DNA from: Cryobacterium aureum
Lineage (GTDB): Bacteria; Actinomycetota; Actinomycetes; Actinomycetales; Microbacteriaceae
Assembly: GCF_002954245.1 (NCBI RefSeq)
Contig: NZ_PPTG01000009.1
Span: forward strand, 248,001-312,000
Length of the DNA: 64,000 bases
Direction: 5' to 3'
Shown in pieces: positions 32,568 to 40,838 of this stretch. The notes under the pieces are model-generated. The model saw only the letters and a list, made by a program, of their open reading frames with translations. It ran no database searches and was not told the origin of the DNA. How positions within the stretch are numbered: the stretch's first letter is position 1; each line of letters opens with the position of its first letter. Both the position numbers and the translations under genes were made by a program.

Positions 32568-33299
32568 ATGAGTATCTTCCTTGTCGGAGGCGGCCCGGAC
32601 ACCGCTACTTCCTCCGAGATATTTGACCAGTTTGTTGACGAGGTACTTGAACGAGGAGCGACGAGACACCGAGTTCCAAAAATCGTCGTCGTTATCTTTG
32701 ACGAGGGAGGAAGCGCGACGCACTTTCTGCCGGCCTATACAGCACCGCTCGAAAGCCGCATGCCGTGCGAAATCCGACGAGTGTTGGTGTGCCGTGACAG
32801 ACAGGTGGAATCGGCCAGCTTCGATGACGTCGATGCGATCCTTGTCGCAGGCGGCCCGACTCCCGCCTATTTAAATGCTCTCCAGACATCGATCGACGCG
32901 ATCGCGAGTGCGATCGTACAAGGAGCTTCCTACATCGGGTTTTCGGCGGGCGCGATGATCGCACCGAAGGTGGCCTTGATTGGGGGGTACACGATGAATG
33001 GAACAGAAGTCTGCACCGAAGAATGGGCGGAAGGGCTGGCGGAGATAACGCTGAAGGCTGGCCTCGGCGTGGTCCCATTCACGGTCGACGTTCACGCAGC
33101 CCAGGCCGGAACCCTCGGTCGGGCGCTTTCCATAGTCGTCAATGGTCTCGCTGATCGGGTCGTTGCCATTGACGAGAACACGGCGGTTGTCACAACGCTC
33201 CACGACCCTTCCAGCATCAGGATCGTCGGGGGTGGCAATGCGTGGACGTTCGAAGCATCTGATGGGCAAGTCACAAGTTCGATTCGGAGGGCGAATTAA
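32568..33299 (+). CDS. Peptidase E (S51)-like / type 1 glutamine amidotransferase-like protein
   Basis: A 243-residue protein from ATG 32568 (MSIFLVGGGPDTATSSEIF). The nucleophile elbow YIGFSAGAMI (Ser126) and the preceding AILVAGGPTPAYLNAL are the landmarks of the S51 group, which includes aspartyl dipeptidase and cyanophycinase relatives. Conserved His in PFTVDVHAAQ and the late VVAIDENTAVV segment complete the pattern. It is cytoplasmic. It sits alone between two copies of the dispersed repeat. Substrate unknown. Confidence 0.85.
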   Translation: MSIFLVGGGPDTATSSEIFDQFVDEVLERGATRHRVPKIVVVIFDEGGSATHFLPAYTAPLESRMPCEIRRVLVCRDRQVESASFDDVDAILVAGGPTPAYLNALQTSIDAIASAIVQGASYIGFSAGAMIAPKVALIGGYTMNGTEVCTEEWAEGLAEITLKAGLGVVPFTVDVHAAQAGTLGRALSIVVNGLADRVVAIDENTAVVTTLHDPSSIRIVGGGNAWTFEASDGQVTSSIRRAN

Positions 33300-33335
33300 T
33301 CTCGTCCAGTGACGGTACCTTTTCCGACGGGTTCC

Positions 33336-33363
33336 GCGCCCGTAAGGGGTTCCCCATGCGGAA
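33336..33363 (+). repeat. Dispersed repeat copy between the S51-like and VanW genes
   Basis: The core reads GCCCGTAAGGGGTTCCCCAT. It is more diverged than most copies (about 21 of 30). Confidence 0.5.
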
Positions 33364-33433
33364 CGGGCACAACTCGGCGGCTCGCGTAGCCCCCTCTCCA
33401 GGACTTGTGCGGACGGCCGTGCTGCCCGTCCTG

Positions 33434-33453
33434 GACGAACGAACGAACGAACG
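33434..33453. repeat. GAAC microsatellite
   Basis: Four to five tandem GAAC/CGAA tetranucleotides lie in the VanW leader, about 85 bp before its start codon. Confidence 0.7.
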
Positions 33454-33537
33454 AGGTCTTGCGCTGAAGGGGTGCGCTGCCGTTCGGTCGTCCCGGTTGC
33501 ACTATTCCTTCGCGGCTGCGACGATCGGCATGGGGGA

Positions 33538-34413
33538 ATGAACACGATGGCACGAATGCTTTTTGGCGATATCTCGCCGTTCACCTATCGAATCTCGCTG
33601 CGCAAGATGATTATGCTCCGCCACATTCGCAATTTGGTCCACCGCGTACGATTCGCTATTCAGCGGGCCGAGCCACTCCCAATGCTGCTCTATAGCCACA
33701 ATTCCCTGATTCGCCGCACGCTCGGAAACGTCGACCTCCAGCTGCAGGAGAACAAGGCCGTAAACCTGTCGCTGGCAGCCCCACACATCAACGGCGTCCT
33801 CATTCGCCCGGGTGAGACCTTCTCGTTCTGGCACCTCATCGGGGCGACGACCGCCGGCCGCGGATACCGAGATGGCCTCACCATCAGCTCGGGACGGGCC
33901 ACCTCGGGCCTGGGCGGCGGAATCTGCCAATTCACCAACTTGCTTCACTGGATGGTGCTGCACAGCCCACTCACCATCACGGAGCACCACCACCACGACA
34001 GCCTGGACCTGTTTCCCGACTTCAACCGGCAGATCCCATTCGGCACCGGGACATCGGTGATGTTCAACTATCTCGACTACCGAGTGCGAAACGACACCGA
34101 CCAGGAATTTCAGTTCGTCGTGACGACCACATCGGAGTATCTGGTGGGCGAACTGCGCACAACGACGGCACTTTACGTGAAGTTCCACATCCATGAGACC
34201 GAGGCCTACTTCTATGAGCACGACGGCGAGGTCTACCGGCACAACTGCATTTATCGCAGCACACGGTCAAAGGTCACCGGCAATGAGCTCGAGCGCGTGC
34301 TACTGATCGAGAGCGATGCGCGAGTGGCCTACGACCGGACCCTGATCACGGGCGAAATTCGACCACAACAACAGCGGGCAAAACTTTTAGCACTACAGGA
34401 GCAGCGGACATGA
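33538..34413 (+). CDS. VanW-family protein
   Basis: A 291-residue VanW protein from ATG 33538 with a GGGGGA Shine-Dalgarno. The VanW domain is clear: NKAVNLSLAAPHINGVLIRPGETFSFW, then ATTAGRGYRDGLTISSGRATSGLGGGICQFTNLLHW, and TEHHHHDSLDLFPDFNRQIPFGTGTSVMFNYLDYRV. No signal peptide or G5/peptidoglycan-binding domain is present, so this is the short cytosolic-type form. VanW accompanies some vancomycin-resistance clusters, but most members, probably including this one, have no known link to resistance. It is another single gene between dispersed repeats. Confidence 0.92.
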   Translation: MNTMARMLFGDISPFTYRISLRKMIMLRHIRNLVHRVRFAIQRAEPLPMLLYSHNSLIRRTLGNVDLQLQENKAVNLSLAAPHINGVLIRPGETFSFWHLIGATTAGRGYRDGLTISSGRATSGLGGGICQFTNLLHWMVLHSPLTITEHHHHDSLDLFPDFNRQIPFGTGTSVMFNYLDYRVRNDTDQEFQFVVTTTSEYLVGELRTTTALYVKFHIHETEAYFYEHDGEVYRHNCIYRSTRSKVTGNELERVLLIESDARVAYDRTLITGEIRPQQQRAKLLALQEQRT

Positions 34414-34532
34414 TTGTGCTCCAGCATTCGGCGTAACCCTCGTGAGCGGGGTGCGGCCGGCGCTGCCTCCTGGCCACAGCACTCTTGTCCTTGCAGGTTC
34501 AAGCGAGAGCGCGCCGACATCCGACTTTTCAT

Positions 34533-34560
34533 CGTCCCGTGGGGGGTTCCGCTGTGGCAC
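34533..34560 (+). repeat. Dispersed repeat copy between VanW and GNAT genes
   Basis: Core CGTCCCGTGGGGGGTTCCGC; the copy ends 42 bp before the GNAT start. About 24 of 30 positions match the best copy. Confidence 0.65.
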
Positions 34561-34601
34561 CCAGCTGCGGCGGTCCGGCTCGGCACAGGTAGCCTCTCCC
34601 T

Positions 34602-35048
34602 ATGGAAGATAAGTTGACCATTTCGATCGCCACCCACGCCGACGACGCTGTCGCGGAAGAGATTCGCCGATTGCTTCCGCAGCTGTCACAGACAGCTATG
34701 TTCGACAGAGAAATTCTCAATCGGATGCTGGAGAACGAGTCAGTCGATCTCTTCCTTGCGCGGCTCGCTGGCCGGGTTGTAGGAATGGCCACCCTCGTAA
34801 CGTTTCCAATCCCGACTGGGGTCCGAGGTCACATAGATGACGTTGTGGTGGACGAACTCACCCGTGGCCGAGGGATCGCTTGCGAATTATTGACCGCGAT
34901 GATTGCCAGAGCGCAGGCGTTGGGAGTGCGGAGCCTAGACCTGACGTCGCGCCCATCCAGAGAATCCGCGATCCGGCTCTACGAGGCCTCCGGATTCGTG
35001 CGCCGTGATTCCATTTTGTTTCGATACCAGCCCATCGATTCTCTATGA
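34602..35048 (+). CDS. GNAT-family N-acetyltransferase
   Basis: A 148-residue acetyl-CoA-dependent acetyltransferase. Motif A is DDVVVDELTRGRGIACELLTAMI (about 79-101), where RGRGIA is the CoA-pyrophosphate loop. Motif B follows with LDLTSRPSRESAIRLYEASGFVRRDSILFRY. The length is complete for a single-domain GNAT. The acceptor substrate cannot be inferred. It is a single gene between two dispersed repeat copies (34533 and 35105), unlike the two damaged GNAT genes elsewhere in the window. Confidence 0.9.
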   Translation: MEDKLTISIATHADDAVAEEIRRLLPQLSQTAMFDREILNRMLENESVDLFLARLAGRVVGMATLVTFPIPTGVRGHIDDVVVDELTRGRGIACELLTAMIARAQALGVRSLDLTSRPSRESAIRLYEASGFVRRDSILFRYQPIDSL

Positions 35049-35362
35049 GAGATTCCCTTCCGGGCGCACGGAAAACAAAGCCCTGAGACTGCACATTCGC
35101 GGAACCGTCCCGTAGGGGGTTCGGCTTACGGACACTTCGTCCGCGCCCAGCGCGCGTTGCATTTCTCCTTTCAGGGCAGCCGCCGAGCGTCCCCCCTTGT
35201 GGGCACAAGCAATCGATTCACGACGAGCGCCGTGAACGGGTCGCTACGCTGAGTCGATGATGTACGCATGGAACGGGCCGGTGTGACCGGCATCCTCTGG
35301 TCGATACCTCTCGACATTCTGGGCCGGGTGGAGTCGAAGTACACGGCAGTGCAGGTGAAGCG
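35049..35362. other. Intergenic region, 314 bp
   Basis: It holds the reference repeat copy and a partial second copy. I see no gene, RNA or clear terminator in the remainder. Confidence 0.5.
35105..35134 (+). repeat. Dispersed repeat, best copy (reference)
   Basis: The copy begins CCGTCCCGTAGGGGG and ends TTCGGCTTACGGACA. The inverted pair CCGTA/TACGG can form a hairpin with a GTTC-containing loop. All other copies are compared with this one. A fragment, CGTCCCCCCTTGTGGGCACA, lies at 35188-35207. Confidence 0.75.
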
Positions 35363-36700
35363 GTGAGCGACGCGCGAAGTCCGCTCCGGTACCCGAATTC
35401 GGGATCCCGAACGTTCATGACTCGGCGGGCCTGGTGGCTCGTCGTCCTGAATGTCTTCATCCCCGGCTCCGCTCAAGTGCTTGCCGGCAGCCGGGCCCTT
35501 GGCCGGTTTGGCCTGCGCGCCACCCTATGTTTCCTCGCCATTGTCGTAGTGACCGGCGCCGCATATGCGATGAATCCGGAGATGCTGCTCACTGTGGCCA
35601 CTAACTCGATTGGTTTGTGGATCATCGCCGCCGTGCTGGTGTTCTATGCCGTGGTGTGGGTTGTCTTAACGTTCGACACAATCCGGCTAGTGCGTTTGGT
35701 AAAGGCCCGGCCCAAGGCGCGCCCGTTTATCGCGGGGTTCGCGACCGTTGTATTGGCGGCCATGGTCGGCATCGCCGGGTATGGTACCTCTGTGGCTACC
35801 ACGGCCAGTGATTTCCTATCCTCGGTGTTCGCGGCTGGACCGTCGGAGCCGCCCGTAGACGGCCGCTACAACATCCTGCTCCTCGGCGGCGACGCTGGTG
35901 CCGATCGGACAGGCATGCGACCCGACAGCATGTCGGTCGTCAGCATTGATGCTGCGACTGGAAAGGCGGACATCATTGGCCTCCCGCGCGACCTCGAAGA
36001 CGTACCGTTTACGGCAGACTCGCCATTGCATGCGGTCTACCCGGACGGCTACGGCTACGGGAATCGCTGCGCCGTGGATGTCTGCATGCTCAACTCGATC
36101 TATACCGAGGTCGCACTGAAGACCCCGGAGATGTACCCGAACGCCTTGTCCGACAACAGCGAACCAGGCATTGAAGGTATGCGCGACGCCGCCAGTGGAA
36201 TCACCGGCCTCACCATCCAGTACTACGTGCTAATTGACATGCAAGGCTTCTCTGACCTGATCGACTCCCTCGGCGGCGTAGACATCTCTGTCACCGACCG
36301 TGTTCCGCTCGGCGGCGATGAGGCATTGAGCGGTGTCGCGGAGTGGTTCGAGCCGGGCATGCAGCATATGGACGGCTACCATGCCACCTGGTACGCCCGC
36401 TCCAGGCACGGAACGAGCGACTATGACCGCATGGCCCGCCAGCGCACCTTGCAGGAGGCGCTCCTCAAGCAGTTCAACCCGGCGAATGTGCTCACAAAGT
36501 TCCAGGGTGTGGCCGAGGCGGGCCAGCAGGTCGTTAAGACCGACGTACCGCGGGGAATGCTCGGCTACTTCGCCAACCTGGCAGGCAAGACCAGAGAACT
36601 GCCGGTGGGTTCCGTTGAGTTGGTTCCGGATAATGGCGTCGACCCGCAGGACCCGGACTACGATCACATCCGCAGCCTGGTCGACACCGCGCTCAGATGA
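35363..36700 (+). CDS. LytR-CpsA-Psr (LCP) family protein
   Basis: LCP enzymes transfer polymers such as teichoic acids or arabinogalactan from lipid carriers to peptidoglycan. GTG 35363 gives 445 residues. Instead of one signal anchor, the N-terminus has about four hydrophobic helices (VVLNVFIPGSAQVLAG, ATLCFLAIVVVTGAAYA, LWIIAAVLVFYAVVWVV, ATVVLAAMVGIAGYGTS). The LCP domain starts near 165: NILLLGGDAGADRTGMRPDSMSVVSIDAATGKADIIGLPRDLED, with conserved Arg/Asp residues, then VLIDMQGFSDLIDSLGGVDI and WYARSRHGTSDYDRMARQRTL. Unusually, two Cys flank GNRCAVDVC. It appears intact. Confidence 0.92.
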   Translation: MSDARSPLRYPNSGSRTFMTRRAWWLVVLNVFIPGSAQVLAGSRALGRFGLRATLCFLAIVVVTGAAYAMNPEMLLTVATNSIGLWIIAAVLVFYAVVWVVLTFDTIRLVRLVKARPKARPFIAGFATVVLAAMVGIAGYGTSVATTASDFLSSVFAAGPSEPPVDGRYNILLLGGDAGADRTGMRPDSMSVVSIDAATGKADIIGLPRDLEDVPFTADSPLHAVYPDGYGYGNRCAVDVCMLNSIYTEVALKTPEMYPNALSDNSEPGIEGMRDAASGITGLTIQYYVLIDMQGFSDLIDSLGGVDISVTDRVPLGGDEALSGVAEWFEPGMQHMDGYHATWYARSRHGTSDYDRMARQRTLQEALLKQFNPANVLTKFQGVAEAGQQVVKTDVPRGMLGYFANLAGKTRELPVGSVELVPDNGVDPQDPDYDHIRSLVDTALR

Positions 36701-37020
36701 ATTTGCATTCTGTTGCCAACGCTCGGGCACCGCAACCCGTCGCTTCTCGTGATGCGGCGGAGGCCTCATCAGATTCCCGCCAGACAGTTTCTCGCGCGGG
36801 CCCTGTGTCCGTCCGAAACGCAGCCCACGGTTACGGCGCAGGTTGAAGAGCGTGCATCAGAGCCAAGCCCACGCAGATGCCTCGCACACGCGACCGCACC
36901 TGTCGAATTGTCCAACGAGCTGGGGCAGTGCAAAACTCAAACTTAAGCAGTGGGTCGCCAAGGCGCAGCCGACGACGTCATCTCAACGCGGAGAAGGCGC
37001 AAAAAAACAAGGGGGATTCT
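36701..37020. other. Intergenic region, 320 bp
   Basis: No gene is recognised. The last 15 bases contain the AAGGGGGA Shine-Dalgarno of the next lipoprotein gene; an A7 run precedes it at 37002-37008. No repeat copy is visible. Confidence 0.5.
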
Positions 37021-37737
37021 ATGAAACGTGTGACATTCGTATTGGCCGCAGCAACCGCAACGGCTGTTGTCTTGTCCGGCTGCCAAGCACAGCAACCCGT
37101 CGCACCCGATTCATCATCGTCAGCCACTTCAACTCCCGCCCAGACGGATGAACCCACTGCGCAAGAATCTGCTCAGGCCTGGGCGGACGAGACATTCGGG
37201 ACGTTCGAGGCTTTCACCGTGACCGGTAGCGGTGCTGATGAAATTGTCTTTCCCGACGACGCTAAATCTGGCTTCTACACAATCACGTGGGCACCCGGCC
37301 ACTGGGCCAATGAGGACTCCTATGCGCAGGTTTATGGGGAGGATGGCATTTTCCACGAAGCCGGAACGGCGGATTACCAGGGCGATTCCGCCAGCGTGGC
37401 CTATGGCTTGGACCCCACTGTTGGCCCGGCGGGCTGGATAGGCGTTGAGGCCGGCGCGGGTGACTGGTCCATTACCGTGTCACCCATTTCGGCGCTTCCC
37501 GCACTGCCCGACACCGGCGGCTACGACGCCTATTTGTACGCGGGCGCTGAGCAACCGGAAGTTTTCTCGTCCTTAAACTCGGGGCGGGTCAGCGTGCGAC
37601 AGTTCAACGGCATCGATCCGACCGACAGCATCCTCCCTCAGCAGGACTTCACGGCCGTTGGCACTCTCCTCGCTGGCCCCAGCGTCGTCAACGTCCAGCT
37701 GGAAAGCGTGAGTCCCTGGACACGATCCACGAAGTAA
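37021..37737 (+). CDS. Putative secreted lipoprotein
   Basis: A 238-residue protein with a good Shine-Dalgarno. The signal peptide MKRVTFVLAAATATAVVLSG ends at lipobox LSGC (Cys21). A Ser/Thr/Pro/Gln-rich linker (about 22-50) tethers a mature domain of about 185 residues (AWADETFGTFEAFTVTGSGADEIVFPDDAKSGFYTITW...), probably beta-rich. I recognise no family. It is acidic and Gly/Asp-rich, typical of exported actinobacterial proteins. A dispersed repeat copy lies about 90 bp after the stop. Confidence 0.7.
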   Translation: MKRVTFVLAAATATAVVLSGCQAQQPVAPDSSSSATSTPAQTDEPTAQESAQAWADETFGTFEAFTVTGSGADEIVFPDDAKSGFYTITWAPGHWANEDSYAQVYGEDGIFHEAGTADYQGDSASVAYGLDPTVGPAGWIGVEAGAGDWSITVSPISALPALPDTGGYDAYLYAGAEQPEVFSSLNSGRVSVRQFNGIDPTDSILPQQDFTAVGTLLAGPSVVNVQLESVSPWTRSTK

Positions 37738-38078
37738 CCAGGCGACACGACCTGATCAGCGGCCGGTTCGGTCCATAGGACCGCGAATCATGCGCAATAG
37801 AGGGTGTCCAGTAATCACGTGATCGGTGTCCCGTAGAGGGTTCAGCTTACGGTTATGAGTCGGCAGCGTGGAAGGATACTGAGAATTGTGCAGACGGCTT
37901 CTGAAAGTGGCGCCGCTGCAGCGCATCGCGCAGCTGCTCTGGAACGATGGCGATGTCACCCGGTCAACGCACCACCGGCTCCCAACCGAGAGCGGCGAGC
38001 CAGAGCATCGACATCGGGCGGCCACTGAAGTGAGCGGCGCCTGTCTCCCACCTGCCTGGTCTGTGCAATGATCTCGCT
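37738..38078. other. Intergenic region, 341 bp
   Basis: It contains a dispersed repeat copy (37826-37855) and the 10-bp palindrome ATCACGTGAT (37814-37823). No gene is recognised. Confidence 0.5.
37826..37855 (+). repeat. Dispersed repeat copy
   Basis: Core GTCCCGTAGAGGGTTCAGCT followed by TACGG. About 24 of 30 positions match the best copy, with the CCGTA/TACGG arms preserved. Confidence 0.7.
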
Positions 38079-38495
38079 GTGTGGAACAAGGGCGGACCGA
38101 AGCGGCCGACTTTTGCGGAGATCGTCGCCGCTGTCGAGGCCACCCCTCCAAAGATCCTCGAACCGCCCGACGTGACGCCTGGTCATTACAGCGGCACCAC
38201 GTTGTACGATCTCGATGGCCATCCCCTCGACGAGGCAGACGGACTTGCACTCGAACCAGAGGAAGTCCGGGCCGCGGTTCTTGCCGGGGCTCGGCTGGTT
38301 TGGGACTCCTGCGGATGCGGCTGATACTGCAACAACCTGATCTGGCCGGACCCGGTCGCATTGCGACGGGAGGCCGTGCGCTCCGCGCCCCGGTTCCGCA
38401 AGCACGACCCCGCCCGCGTAGAACGTCTTACGGGCGCAGGCGGCGATGTCCTCTTGGCTGCCGGCGGCCTGCGCTGGGGAGATCTTCCGCACTGA
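38079..38495 (+). pseudogene. Hypothetical protein gene interrupted by an in-frame TGA
   Basis: From GTG 38079 the frame encodes MWNKGGPKRPTFAEIVAAVE... to WDSCGCG, then TGA at 38322-38324, and continues in the same frame as YCNNLIWPDPVALRREAVRSAP...LLAAGGLRWGDLPH to TGA 38493-38495. The two halves have the same codon bias and read as one protein of about 138 residues with the Cys cluster C-G-C-G-x-Y-C around the stop. The simplest reading is a Gly codon GGA changed to TGA. Selenocysteine is conceivable at a Cys-rich site, but no supporting genes are seen. Confidence 0.6.
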
Positions 38496-38665
38496 CCCGC
38501 AGTCTCGACGGAAGGGAGGCCGCCCGCTGACGTCGGCACTTTTCGCTCCCCTTGGGATTCCCTTATCAGAACTGAACATGAAGCCACCGGTCACTGGTCC
38601 CAGGTCTCCCGGTGGAGTTGCTCCTTTTAACGCGGGCCGCGTTGATTTAGGCCGTGCCATATTGT
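38496..38665. other. Intergenic region with a possible degenerate repeat copy
   Basis: CTCCCCTTGGGATTCCCTTA at 38547-38566 loosely resembles the dispersed repeat. Nothing else is recognised. Confidence 0.35.
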
Positions 38666-39625
38666 TCAGGGCGCGTCGGCGAATCGGCGGCCGGCGGCGA
38701 TCATCCGCTCGGCGGTCTCGATATTGCCCTGGTGCCCACTTGTACCAATCACGCGCAGGGTCGCATCGGGCCAGGCCTGCGCCAGCAGCCAAGGCACATC
38801 GACGGGGCCGCCGAGGTCGAGCTGGCCGTGCAGTAGGACGCCGGGTATTCCGGCGAGACGGTCGGCATTACGCAGCAGTTGGCCTTCCTCAAGCCAGGCC
38901 CCATGAGAGAAGTAGTGCGACACGATGTGGGCGAACTGTAGCCGGAACTGCGGGTCCGTGAAACGGGGGCTGGGCGCCCAGCCCGGTTCGAGCGAGACGG
39001 CGGCGTCTTCCCAATCGCACCAATGCTGCGCTGCCCGGTGTTGCACGGTGGCGTCGTCGCTGTGGTTGAGCAGGCGGTCGTATGCGGCGACGAGGTCGCC
39101 GTCGCGCTCGGCGACGGGGACTCCCGCGCGGAAGCGTTGCCATTGCTCTGGCAGGTAGCGGCCGGTCTCGTGGTACAGCCAGTGCACGTCGTTGCGCCGG
39201 GTCATGGTGACGGAGACCAGCACCAAGGCACGCACGTGCTGAGGGTAGGTCTCGGCGTAAGTGAGGGCGAGGGTGCAGCCCCAGGATCTTCCCCAGAGCA
39301 CCCAGCGGGTGATTCCCAGCAGGGTGCGTAACTGCTCGATGTCGGCAAGTAAGTGTTCGGTGGTGTTGAATTCGAGGCTCACTGCGGGGTCGCTTGCGAG
39401 CGGGGTGCTCTGCCCGCAGTTGCGCTGGTCTATCTGCACGATCAGGTAGAGGGCTGGATCCCAGTTTCGACGACCGCCCGGCGTGGTTCCAGAACCGGGG
39501 CCGCCGTGAAGCATGAGTACGGGCGTGCCAGCAGGGTTGCCGCTGGTCTCCCAATAGACCCGGTGGCCGTCGCCGACGTCCATTCGTCCTGTGGCATACG
39601 GCTCAATCGGTGGAAATCGAGGCAT
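38666..39625 (-). CDS. pip: Proline iminopeptidase (S33 alpha/beta hydrolase)
   Basis: A 319-residue cytoplasmic peptidase releasing N-terminal proline. It starts MPRFPPIEPYATGRMDVGDGHRVYWETSGNPAG, as PIP enzymes do. The oxyanion-hole motif is LHGGPGSGTTPGGRRNWDP and the nucleophile is in WVLWGRSWGCTLALTYAE (Ser114; Cys replaces the more usual Ser in SWGSTL). The late segments are GVLLHGQLDLGGPVDVPW, corresponding to the Asp (family GRYD; here QLD), and IGTSGHQGN with the catalytic His. The Asp context is slightly atypical. The helical cap lies at about 130-240. It is convergent with the preceding pseudogene. Confidence 0.92.
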   Translation of the reverse strand: MPRFPPIEPYATGRMDVGDGHRVYWETSGNPAGTPVLMLHGGPGSGTTPGGRRNWDPALYLIVQIDQRNCGQSTPLASDPAVSLEFNTTEHLLADIEQLRTLLGITRWVLWGRSWGCTLALTYAETYPQHVRALVLVSVTMTRRNDVHWLYHETGRYLPEQWQRFRAGVPVAERDGDLVAAYDRLLNHSDDATVQHRAAQHWCDWEDAAVSLEPGWAPSPRFTDPQFRLQFAHIVSHYFSHGAWLEEGQLLRNADRLAGIPGVLLHGQLDLGGPVDVPWLLAQAWPDATLRVIGTSGHQGNIETAERMIAAGRRFADAP

Positions 39626-39678
39626 GTCATGCTCCTTCAGCGGTCATGGCGAGAGACAGCTATCAACGCGGCGAGTGT

Positions 39679-39936
39679 TCAGGCGCGATCGGGTGCGTTT
39701 TCAGATTCTGGTAGCTCGCTCGGTCCCCGTCGAACCATTCGAATCTCCTTGATTCCATATTCTTCCTTGACACTTCCGTCTGGAATGAAATCATGTTTGC
39801 GGTAGAACGCCTGGGCTCGGGGATTTGGATCCGCTACCCACAGTGCTGCCGCTGCGTCGCTAGAAATAACCGCCTCCAGAAGGCATTTTCCCGCTCCCGT
39901 GCCATGCGACGCGACCCCGGTGCGTTCGTATGGCAA
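39679..39936 (-). pseudogene. GNAT acetyltransferase C-terminal remnant
   Basis: The minus-strand frame encodes GAGKCLLEAVISSDAAAALWVADPNPRAQAFYRKHDFIPDGSV... to EIRMVRRG, the C-terminal third of a GNAT (motif A end, motif B and last strands). The N-terminal 90-100 residues are missing: upstream sequence is the 3' end of the EamA gene in another frame, the two overlapping at 39860-39936. The break lies near 39900, where the EamA C-terminus also changes character. Confidence 0.75.
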
Positions 39937-40795
39937 TGCCGGCGCAGAGGATGACCGCGATGCCGCCGATGATGGTCTGCCAGGTGAGCCCTTCGTGGAG
40001 GATGGCTGCGGCCCAGAGGATGCTGAGGACGGGTTGGGTGAGTTGCACCTGGCTGACCTGGGCCATGGGCCCGATGGCGAGTCCGCGGTACCAGGCGAAG
40101 AATCCCAGGAACATGCTCACCACTCCGAGGTAAGCAAACGCCGCCCATTGGGTGAGCGTGCCGGTAGGTGGCTGGTCGACGATAGCAATTATCGTCAGGG
40201 CGCCCATGAGGGGCGCGGCCAGAACGAGGGCCCACGATACGGTTTGCCAGGATCCGATCTCGCGCGCGAGCAGGCCTCCTTCGGCGTAGCCGATGGCGGC
40301 GGCCGCGACGGCACCGAATAGGAGCAGGTCTGACCATTGCAAGCGGATGCCTCCGCCACCCTGCAAGGATGCGAAAGCCACGGCGACCAGTGCCCCGAGT
40401 GCGGCCATGATCCAGAACGGCAGTGGTGGTCGCTCTTTTCCCCGGATGACAGCCATGACGGCCGTCGCTGCAGGGAGGAGCGCAATCACCACGGCGCCGT
40501 GGCTGGCCGACGCCGTCATGAGGGCGAATGAGGTAAGGAGGGGAAACCCGACGACGACGCCGCCCGCGACGACGGCGAGGCGAAACCACTGGTTGCCGCG
40601 AGGAACGTGTTGCCGGGTAATGATCAGGGCGGCCGCGGCAAGCACGGCAGCGATGACAGCGCGGCCGGAGCCGATGAACAGCGGGGACATGCTCTCGACG
40701 GCGACGCGGGTGAAGGGAACGGTGAAAGAAAACGCGGCGACGCCGAGCAGACCCCAGGCGAGGCCGGCTCGGGACGGTGATAGCGGTGCGGGCAT
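39860..40795 (-). CDS. EamA-family (DMT) transporter
   Basis: A ten-helix drug/metabolite transporter, about 311 residues from ATG 40795 (MPAPLSPSRAGLAWGLLGV). ATG 40825 would overlap the divergent regulator start. Both EamA repeats are present: helix pairs FSFTVPFTRVAVESMSPLFIGSGRAVIAAVL and AAFAYLGVVSMFLGFFAWYRGLAIGPMAQVSQVQLTQPVLSILWAAAILHE. After GGIAVILCAGIAIRTHR, the last 18 residues (GRVAWHGSGKMPSGGGYF) come from the junction with the GNAT remnant, so the original C-terminus was replaced. The divergent MocR regulator probably controls it. Substrate unknown. Confidence 0.88.
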   Translation of the reverse strand: MPAPLSPSRAGLAWGLLGVAAFSFTVPFTRVAVESMSPLFIGSGRAVIAAVLAAAALIITRQHVPRGNQWFRLAVVAGGVVVGFPLLTSFALMTASASHGAVVIALLPAATAVMAVIRGKERPPLPFWIMAALGALVAVAFASLQGGGGIRLQWSDLLLFGAVAAAAIGYAEGGLLAREIGSWQTVSWALVLAAPLMGALTIIAIVDQPPTGTLTQWAAFAYLGVVSMFLGFFAWYRGLAIGPMAQVSQVQLTQPVLSILWAAAILHEGLTWQTIIGGIAVILCAGIAIRTHRGRVAWHGSGKMPSGGGYF

Positions 40796-40802
40796 CCGGT
40801 TG

Positions 40803-40838
40803 ATAGCGCTATTATGATCTGACATGGATAACGATAGC
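40803..40838. promoter_or_regulatory. ATAGC half-sites between EamA and the MocR regulator
   Basis: The palindrome ATAGCGCTAT (40803-40812) and a third half-site ATAGC (40834-40838) lie in the 28-bp gap and the first codons of the regulator gene. Direct and inverted half-sites like this are usual for MocR/GntR regulators. Promoters in both directions must overlap here. Confidence 0.45.

Noticed and set aside
33436..33453. GAAC repeats considered as a CRISPR or satellite seed
   Set aside because: Only a tetranucleotide microsatellite of four to five units; no spacers.
33538..34413. VanW as evidence of a vancomycin-resistance cluster
   Set aside because: No vanA/H/X/Y/R/S genes are nearby; VanW proteins are widespread without such clusters.
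28142..35134. Dispersed repeats as classical integron attC sites
   Set aside because: The conserved GTTCCGC/GTTCGGC core does not match GTTRRRY, there are no recognisable paired simple sites, and no intI gene is present in the window.
28142..35207. Dispersed repeats as a CRISPR array
   Set aside because: Spacing is hundreds to thousands of bases with whole genes between copies, copies are diverged, and no cas genes are present.
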